Of a DNA stretch of 5,053 bases, positions 1 through 5,053 are shown one piece after another. The position numbers and the translations under genes are program-made. Every line of letters starts with the position of its first letter. Position 1 is the stretch's first letter. A model generated the notes under the pieces. That model made no database searches. It was not told the DNA's origin and worked only from the letters and a program-made list of their open reading frames with translations. Origin of the DNA: Candidatus Paracaedibacteraceae bacterium UBA6184 (GTDB taxonomy: Bacteria > Pseudomonadota > Alphaproteobacteria > UBA6184); contig DITM01000063.1 of assembly GCA_002422845.1 (NCBI GenBank), forward strand, positions 1 through 5,053. Direction: 5' to 3'.

Positions 1-34
1 AGGGGTTCTAAACGCTAACCGTCGAAATTTCCGG
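1..34 (+). repeat. Left terminal inverted repeat (IRL)
   Basis: Bases 1-34 match the reverse complement of 5020-5053 at all 34 positions; bases 35-38 do not match. The outer end is AGGGG, close to the GGGG start typical of Tn3-family repeats, and the inner end is AAATTTCCGG. The tnpA stop codon and the last eight codons (PEISTVSV) fall within it at 8-34. The length is a little short of the usual 38 bp of the family. Confidence 0.97.
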
Positions 35-3000
35 ACTAAATTCAACCACTTTTTTCTTTTTTACTCCATGCAAAAAAACTTTGTTTATTATTGCATCGAG
101 ATCAATGATTTTATCACCAGAAAAAATAAAGTGTCCCTGAAAATGGATATGTTGCCAAGCTACAGGCGAAATTTTCTTCAACAGTGCTAATGCCTTATTA
201 TCCCCCTCAGCTTCATATTTGAGTTTGAGCTTGGATAGAATTGCCGAATTATAATGAATAATGGCATTGGCAATAAGCCTGGCACATTGATTGCTGATCT
301 CAATTTCACGATCTCCCCTGCCTGATAATTGCTTTTTACCATAGGCAGTTGCAATAGCCATACGCAGTTGATGATAGGATTCTACCCGATTTTGAGAGCG
401 ATGTATGTCTCGTTGCAATTTTCTGTCTTGTAAATATTTCAGGGTATAGATGCTACGGATCAATTTATCGTATTCAAATAGTGCCTTTCTGGTCTTGTTT
501 GAGGCGCTGTACGTGCATAATTTTTTAATCAAAATGCTTTGGGTGATTTCTTTACAACCTAACGCTTTGATAATAGGTTCGATATTAGGCCATTCATCCT
601 CAATGAGTTGGCGATCAATTTTGTCTACGGGCTTGATTAACCAATCTGCATATTGTGATAAATCGTCATCACAATAAAGATGCTTGAGCTGGGCTTGCAA
701 ATTGGTAAATCTAGGGCACAGTTTGCCACCAAACCAGTCCATCACAGCAAAGTTAGCTTTATTAATAAGATGCATGTCGCCTGTAATGGCCTCAGGCATG
801 ATGCTGCTGGTGTTGTTATACCAAATGTCAAAAGCGAAATAACTTTCATGTTCATGAGCACCAATCAGTTCAGTTTGCAGCGGGATATGGTTGACTAGAA
901 GCGTATAAGCCACAACTCCTTTCCCTTTTTTAAAATATTTTTTGGAACGCCTTGCTTTCAGTGTAGGTCTTGCCACTTCAAATTTCTGGCCATCAACACC
1001 ACCATAAAGAATAGCCATATCCAACGAGTAATCAGGAAAAATAGGCATTTGTGCAATATCATCCCCAATCATATCGTTGGCTTTTTTTAATGTTTGCAAT
1101 CGCACACGGGATTGATAAACGTCCAACAAACTGGCATAAGGAATATCAGAAATTTCTGCCATATTAAGATTGCCGTTATTCAACGCTTGCGCGATAATAA
1201 CCGCATTTAGAGTATTTTCATCGGCTAACAATTTAGCATAACGAGGTTGCAGTAGAGTAAATGCTGACGAATAACGACTCCGTTCATTAACAAATCGAAG
1301 AACATCTGTAATATCACACAAGGGCAATTGTTCATAGAAACGGTGTTGAGCATCTTCATCGCGTTTGTCATCACTCGATTTTTTTAGATGGAGCGTTTTG
1401 GTTTTTTCATCATAGTACAGATGCTTGAGTTTACCTTGAGTAAAATCAGTATTAAATTTCAACCATTCTGACCGTAGTTCAGCGCAGCGTTCGTCCAGCA
1501 ATGTCTTAATGGGCTTCCTCAGTGCGGGAATATCCAATGGTTCTACTAGCGACTCTTTTTCCTTAGCTGAACGAAGCTCTTGTTGAAGCGAACGGTTTTG
1601 AATGCTATCTGCCAGATAGAGCTCTCCTGCTTTAAGCCGTTTCTTCAGTTGGCGATAAATCCAAAATTCATAACGATCAGCATGGAACTTTTTTTCACCT
1701 TTGGCATTAGTATCAAACAGGTATTTTTCCAGCCGTTTTGGCCTGGTTTTTTCAGGGGCTGCGGTGACTGGATATTGGTTTATCGTTTTGTTGGCGCCAA
1801 ATAGCTCTTTAAGCCAGGTAATGGCTTTAAGCCAAGGACTTTCATCTGCAGTACTTGAGAAATCAATGGCAATCATTAACGGTCGTAACTGCAGCTGACA
1901 TCGATGAAATAAAGTATCAACCAGTTTCCATTGAAAATCGATAGGCTTAAGATCCTCCTCATTTTCTTCGGGTATTTTATGGCGAAGCTCTTCTTCAGGG
2001 ATAATGGTTTCAAATGCTTTTTTGCGTACATCGCCAAAGCTGAGTTGATCATGTAGCTCTTGGTTGATAAATAACCGTGCAAATCGACGCATAACAAAAG
2101 AATCAATTTGTTTGCTTACCGCGTAGTCCGTATAGGCATCTTTTGTTTTTTCTTTAAGCTCTGCTTCAAATTGCTTGAGGCTCAGGAAAAAAGCGTCTAT
2201 TAAATTATCATTCAATTGCAGGTATCGCAAAGAGAGATAACACAGAAGATAGAGATAGGTCTGCTCAGATTTTAATTTCTTCCGTAATTCATAGACATCA
2301 TAATAATCAACAAGACTTGCGTAGTAGTGAATATTTTGCTGAGAAAGATTAAGTGTAGGCAAGAGCGATTTAGCTAACTGATACAGGGGTTTTATCGAAA
2401 TCGATTTTTCGCGCTCAGCACTTATCATGCGCGCTTTAAAATCCTTGGTATCCTGCTTGAGATCTGCTAATCCAGAAAGCGTTTCCGCTTCTTTTTCTAG
2501 CAACAATTTTTGCAAAGCGGATTTATCATCTATCGTGAGGGATTCTCTAAGAATTACCTCTAACCGATTGCGTTCAGCATTTAAGACTTTGCTCACAATC
2601 GTTTGCAAAGTGGTATATCCAGGACGCAAGATTTTCTTTTTCTGCATAAAGGCTAGTAATTCGATGACGATAAATTGTGGACTAACATCACGGCGAAGAA
2701 TCTGTTGTGCCTGGGCAGTCAATAATGGTTCAAACTCTTTTGACCAAGACTGGTAACCAAAATGCGTCGTAATCGCGGTGCATTGTGCATAATATTGGTG
2801 TTTGCTGATAGGGGTTGGATGAAACTGTTGTTCAGGAAAATATTCCTGCATGATGAAATCAATGTCCTCCTGTACCTCGTCCCACTTAAATAGAAAGAAC
2901 CGATGTTTAGCCTTGAAGTAACCTATTTGAATAGCGCAATGGACTTGGGTTGATAAATTATCACGGCTGCGCATCAAGATTTGTTCTTTAGGAGTGAGAT

Positions 3001-3103
3001 TGAGATAGTTCGAGCGCTGAACATCATCAAAATCAGGGATCTCATACAAGGCAGCTTGCTCTGCCTCAGATAAAATGGTTAATCTTTCATTGCTTGCACG
3101 CAT
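8..3103 (-). CDS. tnpA: Tn3-family transposase TnpA
   Basis: This is the large DDE transposase that binds the terminal repeats and carries out the DNA cutting and joining of replicative transposition. Its 1031 aa fit the family (about 950-1030). The N-terminus (residues 10-70, from ILSEAEQAALYEIPD) matches the start of the N-terminal DNA-binding region (DUF4158 type) of Tn3 transposases, which supports the ATG at 3103. The catalytic core occupies roughly residues 590-985. The likely triad is D704 (YGGVDGQKF), D776 (ITGDMH) and E908 (NRVESYHQL). The spacings of 72 and 132 residues agree with the family. No frameshift or internal stop is present. The ribosome site is weak (AAGA about 10 bases upstream), as is common for transposases kept at low level. 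The gene diverges from the recombinase across a 170-bp region, and its last eight residues are encoded by the terminal repeat. Confidence 0.97.
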   Translation of the reverse strand: MRASNERLTILSEAEQAALYEIPDFDDVQRSNYLNLTPKEQILMRSRDNLSTQVHCAIQIGYFKAKHRFFLFKWDEVQEDIDFIMQEYFPEQQFHPTPISKHQYYAQCTAITTHFGYQSWSKEFEPLLTAQAQQILRRDVSPQFIVIELLAFMQKKKILRPGYTTLQTIVSKVLNAERNRLEVILRESLTIDDKSALQKLLLEKEAETLSGLADLKQDTKDFKARMISAEREKSISIKPLYQLAKSLLPTLNLSQQNIHYYASLVDYYDVYELRKKLKSEQTYLYLLCYLSLRYLQLNDNLIDAFFLSLKQFEAELKEKTKDAYTDYAVSKQIDSFVMRRFARLFINQELHDQLSFGDVRKKAFETIIPEEELRHKIPEENEEDLKPIDFQWKLVDTLFHRCQLQLRPLMIAIDFSSTADESPWLKAITWLKELFGANKTINQYPVTAAPEKTRPKRLEKYLFDTNAKGEKKFHADRYEFWIYRQLKKRLKAGELYLADSIQNRSLQQELRSAKEKESLVEPLDIPALRKPIKTLLDERCAELRSEWLKFNTDFTQGKLKHLYYDEKTKTLHLKKSSDDKRDEDAQHRFYEQLPLCDITDVLRFVNERSRYSSAFTLLQPRYAKLLADENTLNAVIIAQALNNGNLNMAEISDIPYASLLDVYQSRVRLQTLKKANDMIGDDIAQMPIFPDYSLDMAILYGGVDGQKFEVARPTLKARRSKKYFKKGKGVVAYTLLVNHIPLQTELIGAHEHESYFAFDIWYNNTSSIMPEAITGDMHLINKANFAVMDWFGGKLCPRFTNLQAQLKHLYCDDDLSQYADWLIKPVDKIDRQLIEDEWPNIEPIIKALGCKEITQSILIKKLCTYSASNKTRKALFEYDKLIRSIYTLKYLQDRKLQRDIHRSQNRVESYHQLRMAIATAYGKKQLSGRGDREIEISNQCARLIANAIIHYNSAILSKLKLKYEAEGDNKALALLKKISPVAWQHIHFQGHFIFSGDKIIDLDAIINKVFLHGVKKKKVVEFSPEISTVSV

Positions 3104-3146
3104 GATAAAAAATCTTAATTAAAAAAGAGACAATATGCTACTAAAA

Positions 3147-3180
3147 AACTCTCCCTAAAGCATGTGTTTATGGGAAAGTT
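3147..3180. repeat. 34-bp imperfect dyad, probable core recombination site
   Basis: Arms AACTCTCCC (3147-3155) and GGGAAAGTT (3172-3180) pair at eight of nine positions. Next to them TAAA (3156-3159) faces TTTA (3167-3170), with one extra base on the right side. The centre is GCATGTG. The slight asymmetry between arms is usual for tyrosine recombinase core sites, where it sets the polarity of strand exchange. A transcription hairpin is less likely because no T-run follows on either strand. Confidence 0.5.
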
Positions 3181-3197
3181 TGATCGGTGAACGTCAA
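3167..3197 (-). promoter_or_regulatory. Possible tnpA promoter
   Basis: On the minus strand TTGACG (3197-3192) matches the sigma70 -35 box at five of six positions. CATAAA (3172-3167) follows after 19 bases and matches the -10 box at four of six. The spacing is longer than ideal. The -10 box and part of the spacer overlap the right arm of the candidate recombination dyad (3147-3180), so a recombinase bound there could repress tnpA. Transcription would start about 55-60 bases before the tnpA ATG. Confidence 0.3.
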
Positions 3198-3200
3198 GCT

Positions 3201-3220
3201 GGAGGCCGTGTTTCGCCTCC
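3201..3220. repeat. GC-rich dyad GGAGGC / GCCTCC
   Basis: GGAGGC (3201-3206) and GCCTCC (3215-3220) are perfect inverse arms around an 8-base centre. CAAG (3196-3199) and CTTG (3222-3225) extend the symmetry with small offsets. It is markedly more GC-rich than its surroundings and lies between the core dyad and the third arm motif. It could be a second recombinase or accessory-protein site, or a hairpin in the tnpA leader. The sequence does not decide between these. Confidence 0.4.
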
Positions 3221-3261
3221 TCTTGGACTGGGTGCCAACCATCATTTTCAGGAAAGTTGGT

Positions 3262-3267
3262 TATAAT
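3262..3267 (+). promoter_or_regulatory. -10 box TATAAT of the recombinase gene
   Basis: A perfect TATAAT ends seven bases before the ATG at 3274, so transcription would begin at or within a base or two of the start codon. No good -35 box lies 16-18 bases upstream. TTGG just before the box may give partial extended -10 character. The predicted transcript would have almost no leader. AAGG at 3269-3272 is too close to the ATG to serve as a ribosome binding site. Confidence 0.4.
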
Positions 3268-3273
3268 TAAGGT

Positions 3274-3849
3274 ATGAAACCGCCAAAAAAGATTAAAAAT
3301 AGTGTTCGACGAGTACGTGAACACCTAACGCCAGCGGAAATTGATGCACTGATCCATGCAGCAAAAAACACTGGGCGACATGGCCTGCGTGATGCCACCA
3401 TGATTTTGATGGCATTTCGGCATGGGCTGCGAGTTTCTGAATTGGTTTCGTTACGCTGGACACATGTTGATTTAAAACAAGGCCTGCTTTATGTTGTTCG
3501 GTTAAAAAATGGCATAGCCTCACAACACCCATTGTTTGGCCCAGAGTTGCGGGCGCTCCGCCAATTACAGCGTGATTACCCAGATACAGATTATATTTTT
3601 ATGAGTGAACGCCTATCCCCGATGACAACGGATACATTTCGTAAAATTGTTGCAAGGGCTGGTGAGCTGGCCAAGATTGGCATGCCGATTCACCCACATA
3701 TGCTTAGGCACTCAACTGGGTTTAAGTTGGCTAATGATGGGAGAGATACTCGGAGTATCCAGCATTACTTGGGGCATAAAAACATTCAGCACACAGTTCG
3801 CTATACGGAAATAGCAGCAATACGATTTAAAGAGTTCTGGAATGACTAA
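3274..3849 (+). CDS. FimB-like tyrosine recombinase (putative cointegrate resolvase)
   Basis: This is a site-specific recombinase of the tyrosine (lambda integrase/Xer) family, probably resolving transposition cointegrates. The catalytic residues are visible in order: R53 (HGLRVSEL), K78 (RLKNG), H142 and R145 (HPHMLRHS), H168 (YLGHKN) and nucleophile Y177 (HTVRYT). The 191-aa protein consists almost entirely of the catalytic domain. It lacks the N-terminal SAM-like core-binding domain of XerD or TnpI (about 280-300 aa). In length and in the stretches HPHMLRHS and YLGHKNIQHTVRYT it resembles the fimbrial phase-switch invertases FimB and FimE (about 200 aa). The ATG at 3274 leaves about 17 residues before LTPAEID, similar to FimB, and follows a TATAAT directly, which suggests a leaderless mRNA. 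It diverges from tnpA and ends seven bases before an internal copy of the terminal repeat. Resolvase function is inferred from position; inversion is an alternative. Confidence 0.93.
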   Translation: MKPPKKIKNSVRRVREHLTPAEIDALIHAAKNTGRHGLRDATMILMAFRHGLRVSELVSLRWTHVDLKQGLLYVVRLKNGIASQHPLFGPELRALRQLQRDYPDTDYIFMSERLSPMTTDTFRKIVARAGELAKIGMPIHPHMLRHSTGFKLANDGRDTRSIQHYLGHKNIQHTVRYTEIAAIRFKEFWND

Positions 3850-3856
3850 AAACTGT

Positions 3857-3887
3857 CCGGAAATTTCTGAGGTTTGCGGCTACCCCT
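3857..3887 (+). repeat. Internal degenerate right terminal repeat (old right end)
   Basis: The segment starts with CCGGAAATTTC and ends with ACCCCT, like the outer right repeat at 5020-5053, and has the same orientation. With one 3-base gap it matches at 25 of 31 aligned positions, including the first 11 and the last 6. Its inner border reads GTCCGG, which matches the left repeat for two bases beyond the 34 (ACTA.. side, 35-36); the outer right repeat does not. It lies seven bases after the recombinase stop codon, where a minimal transposon would end. It is best read as an earlier right end, now diverged or no longer used. Confidence 0.8.
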
Positions 3888-3979
3888 CCAAAATATACTA
3901 ATAATCTCGGCGATTTGTGTTTAATCATAGGCCAAAAATAAATGGGAGACAATTGCGCAGATATTTAAAAAACCTCTAT

Positions 3980-3991
3980 GCACCGTGGTGC
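3980..3991. repeat. Short palindrome GCACC-GT-GGTGC
   Basis: Perfect 5-bp arms are separated by two bases, with a looser outer pair ACCT (3972-3975) and AGGT (3999-4002). The loop is too tight for a good RNA hairpin, so an operator-like protein site is more plausible if it has any role. Its place about 140 bases before the cargo start would suit control of that gene. At this length it may be chance. Confidence 0.25.
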
Positions 3992-4116
3992 TTCTATCAG
4001 GTACTGAAAGATTAGCTACTTATTGAATGGAATGTTTTTTTAAAGTTTCTATCTAAAATACCGATAAGAACTGAAATGAACCCCATTTTTATAGTATTTT
4101 TCATAAAGTCGAGTTT

Positions 4117-4123
4117 AAGAGGG
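4117..4123 (+). promoter_or_regulatory. Ribosome binding site of the cargo gene
   Basis: AAGAGGG, with core GAGG at 4119-4122, ends eight bases before the ATG at 4132. This is a good Shine-Dalgarno match at normal spacing and fixes the start. It is stronger than anything before tnpA or the recombinase gene, so the cargo looks built for real expression. Confidence 0.6.
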
Positions 4124-4131
4124 CTGATTAA

Positions 4132-4968
4132 ATGACAATTCTTACCGATCAAGAAAAAATTGATATTCGTACGATTTCTCCCATTAGGACTCCTGCAGAA
4201 ATTCAAAAGATGAAAACTGCTGGAAACATAGCAGCACAAATTTTAAATATTTTGGGGGAACATGTAAAACCAGGAATCACTTCTCGTGAGCTCGATAAAA
4301 TGGCACATGATCTGATCATCAATGATTTTAAAGCAGAAGTTGATCGGACAGATTTGGAAGGACATCAATCTCACTCGTCGCAATGTATTTACTTTTCGCG
4401 AAATGAAATTGCTGCCCGTGGTGAGGTGGATGATGTTCCTTTAAAACAGGGCGATATATTTGGAATTGATTTAAGTTTAAAAAAAGATGGGTGGTGCGGA
4501 GACACACAGAAAATGTGGATTGTCGGCGGGGACACTTCTCCTTTGGCTATGCGCTTAATGGCTGTTGCACATCAAGCTATGTGGGTGGGTGTGAAGATGG
4601 TGAGGCCTGGAGTACAATTGGGTACGATTTCCCATTCGGTTGAAAAATATATCGTCGATCAAGGTTTTAAATCCATAGTTCAATTTGGTTTAACTGCACA
4701 TAGCATTGGGCAAAAACATTTTGAAGGGTTACGGATTCCATTTTTTGGTGAGCAACCCAATACAGGACATAAACTTCAAAAAGGCATGGTGATTACAATT
4801 GAGCCTTTTGCGACAAGCGGTGATGGCCAAGTAGATATCATCAAAAATACTATGCTAACTGCTGTCACACGAGATAAATCTTTATCCGCAATGTGGGAAC
4901 ACGTTGTTGCAGTAACGGATAACGGCTATGAAGTCTTAGATTTGCGGCCGGGGGAAAGAGAATCATAA
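4132..4968 (+). CDS. map: M24-family metallopeptidase, type I methionine aminopeptidase-like (cargo)
   Basis: Type I methionine aminopeptidases remove the initiator methionine from new proteins in the cytoplasm, using two metal ions. The 278-aa product aligns with E. coli Map over nearly its whole length, from TPAEIQKMKTAG (20-31) to WEHVVAVTDNGYEVL (255-269), with about 14-16 extra N-terminal residues. All five metal ligands are present: D113 (GID), D124 (CGDT), H190 (AHSIG), E224 (ITIEPF) and E256 (WEH), with near-normal spacing. The active site is unusual elsewhere. The NExxxHG histidine (E. coli H79) is R96 in NEIAARG. FHEEP (F177, H178) appears as HFE (196-198), swapping the two residues. 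The pocket tryptophan W221 has no counterpart (M241 or L242 instead). No membrane segment or signal peptide is seen. It may be a variant aminopeptidase, an M24 enzyme of changed specificity, or a catalytically poor paralog. It lies between the internal and outer right repeats, so it is a passenger gene. Confidence 0.9.
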   Translation: MTILTDQEKIDIRTISPIRTPAEIQKMKTAGNIAAQILNILGEHVKPGITSRELDKMAHDLIINDFKAEVDRTDLEGHQSHSSQCIYFSRNEIAARGEVDDVPLKQGDIFGIDLSLKKDGWCGDTQKMWIVGGDTSPLAMRLMAVAHQAMWVGVKMVRPGVQLGTISHSVEKYIVDQGFKSIVQFGLTAHSIGQKHFEGLRIPFFGEQPNTGHKLQKGMVITIEPFATSGDGQVDIIKNTMLTAVTRDKSLSAMWEHVVAVTDNGYEVLDLRPGERES

Positions 4969-5019
4969 GGCAATAGAAGTGTCGAAGCAAATTTCACCAG
5001 CAGTATGGTAAAAAAATCA
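4969..5019. other. Short tail between cargo stop and right terminal repeat
   Basis: These 51 bases hold no gene and no recognisable terminator. The only hairpin candidate (ACCA 4996-4999 with TGGT 5006-5009) has four pairs and is followed by A, not T. Transcription of the cargo gene may therefore run out through the right end into flanking DNA. Confidence 0.5.
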
Positions 5020-5053
5020 CCGGAAATTTCGACGGTTAGCGTTTAGAACCCCT
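5020..5053 (-). repeat. Right terminal inverted repeat (IRR)
   Basis: These bases are the exact reverse complement of 1-34, ending in GAACCCCT. Perfect identity with the left repeat, against 25 of 31 for the internal copy, suggests this is the right end now used and that it was acquired or homogenised recently. The plus strand could also encode PEISTVSV and a stop, as the left repeat does for tnpA, so the repeat could derive from the tnpA end of a related element. Confidence 0.97.

Larger units (their letters stand above)
3147..3260. other. Candidate cointegrate-resolution site of the tyrosine recombinase
   Basis: The motif AACTYTCC occurs three times here. AACTCTCCC (3147-3155, plus) and its near-perfect inverse GGGAAAGTT (3172-3180) form an imperfect 34-bp dyad, with TAAA/TTTA as inner arm segments around GCATGTG. 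A third copy, GGAAAGTT (3251-3258), lies 71 bp from the second in the same orientation. The dyad can be read as 11+6+11 (3150-3177: arm, CATGTG, arm), the layout of XerC/XerD core sites. An inverted pair plus an extra direct copy resembles the arrangement described for TnpI of Tn4430 (a core inverted pair with accessory direct repeats). The position between the divergent transposase and recombinase genes is where Tn3 elements keep their resolution site. The exact crossover point is inferred. Confidence 0.55.
3888..4131. other. Non-coding leader of the cargo gene (244 bp)
   Basis: There is no convincing gene here: the longest plus-strand frames starting with ATG have about ten codons. The sequence is AT-rich with several A and T runs. 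The best -10 candidates for the cargo gene are TAAAAT (4054-4059) and TATAGT (4090-4095), and neither has a good -35 box at normal spacing. A 12-bp palindrome lies at 3980-3991. No hairpin followed by a T-run separates the recombinase gene from the cargo gene, so read-through is possible. Confidence 0.5.
1..5053. mobile_element. Complete Tn3-family transposon with a methionine aminopeptidase-like cargo gene
   Basis: The two ends are perfect 34-bp inverted repeats, and between them lie a full-length Tn3-type transposase, a tyrosine recombinase, and one passenger gene. Tn3-family elements move by replicative transposition: the transposase makes a cointegrate, and a site-specific recombinase then resolves it at a site inside the element. 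Both activities are represented here, with a candidate resolution site between the divergent genes. All three main reading frames are open and end to end, so the element could be functional. No target-site duplication can be seen because the window stops at the repeat ends. A degenerate right-end repeat at 3857-3887 suggests that a smaller element (1-3887) existed before the cargo was added. Confidence 0.95.

Noticed and set aside
2427..2756. A 109-codon open frame on the plus strand, and similar shorter frames within 450-1898 and 1876-2106
   Set aside because: They lie wholly inside tnpA in other frames, have no recognisable domains, and the tnpA frame is unambiguous.
3223..3228. TTGGAC as a -35 box for the recombinase gene
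   Set aside because: It is 33 bases from the TATAAT at 3262, far outside usable spacing.
3115..3324. Minus-strand frame of 69 codons across the divergent region
   Set aside because: It covers the recombination-site structures and the start of the recombinase gene, and its translation shows no family resemblance.
3888..4131. Possible small RNA, tRNA or riboswitch in the cargo leader
   Set aside because: No stable multi-stem fold, conserved RNA motif or terminator could be recognised.
4012..4239. Minus-strand frame of 75 codons over the cargo leader
   Set aside because: It overlaps the cargo start and its ribosome site; the product looks like low-complexity shadow translation.
4981..4996. 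GTCGAA followed by AATTTC, resembling part of the terminal repeat, just inside the right end
   Set aside because: The match is interrupted by extra bases and covers only about 11 positions in AT-rich DNA, too little to call a third repeat remnant.
4996..5018. Possible terminator after the cargo gene (ACCA/TGGT)
   Set aside because: The stem has only four pairs and is followed by A rather than T on the coding strand.

Overview
The window is one complete Tn3-family transposon, cut exactly at its two ends. Bases 1-34 and 5020-5053 are a perfect 34-bp terminal inverted repeat (outer end AGGGGTTCTAAACGC). Everything between belongs to the element, and no flanking DNA or target duplication is visible. 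Composition is AT-rich by eye. That and the gene types suggest a low-to-mid-GC gammaproteobacterium, possibly Legionella or a relative. The host guess is inference only.

Layout. A full-length Tn3 transposase (tnpA, 1031 aa, minus strand) fills 8-3103, and its last eight codons and stop lie inside the left inverted repeat. A 170-bp divergent intergenic region (3104-3273) carries a candidate cointegrate-resolution site: a 34-bp imperfect dyad, a third copy of its arm motif 71 bp away, and a GC-rich dyad between them. The region also holds the promoters of the two diverging genes. On the plus strand follows a 191-aa tyrosine recombinase (3274-3849) that resembles the fimbrial invertases FimB/FimE. 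It stands where other Tn3 elements carry a serine resolvase, TnpI or TnpS/T.

Seven bases after that gene, at 3857-3887, is a degenerate extra copy of the right terminal repeat, in the same orientation as the outer right end. Bases 1-3887 therefore read as a minimal IR-tnpA-recombinase-IR transposon, and 3888-5019 as a cargo segment enclosed when a second, perfect right end came into use.

The cargo is a 244-bp AT-rich leader and one 278-aa M24-family metallopeptidase resembling type I methionine aminopeptidase (4132-4968). It keeps all five metal ligands, but two histidines normally conserved in the active site appear to be replaced or displaced. The most interesting points are this unusual cargo enzyme, the nested right ends that record its capture, and the FimB-like recombinase with its candidate resolution site.
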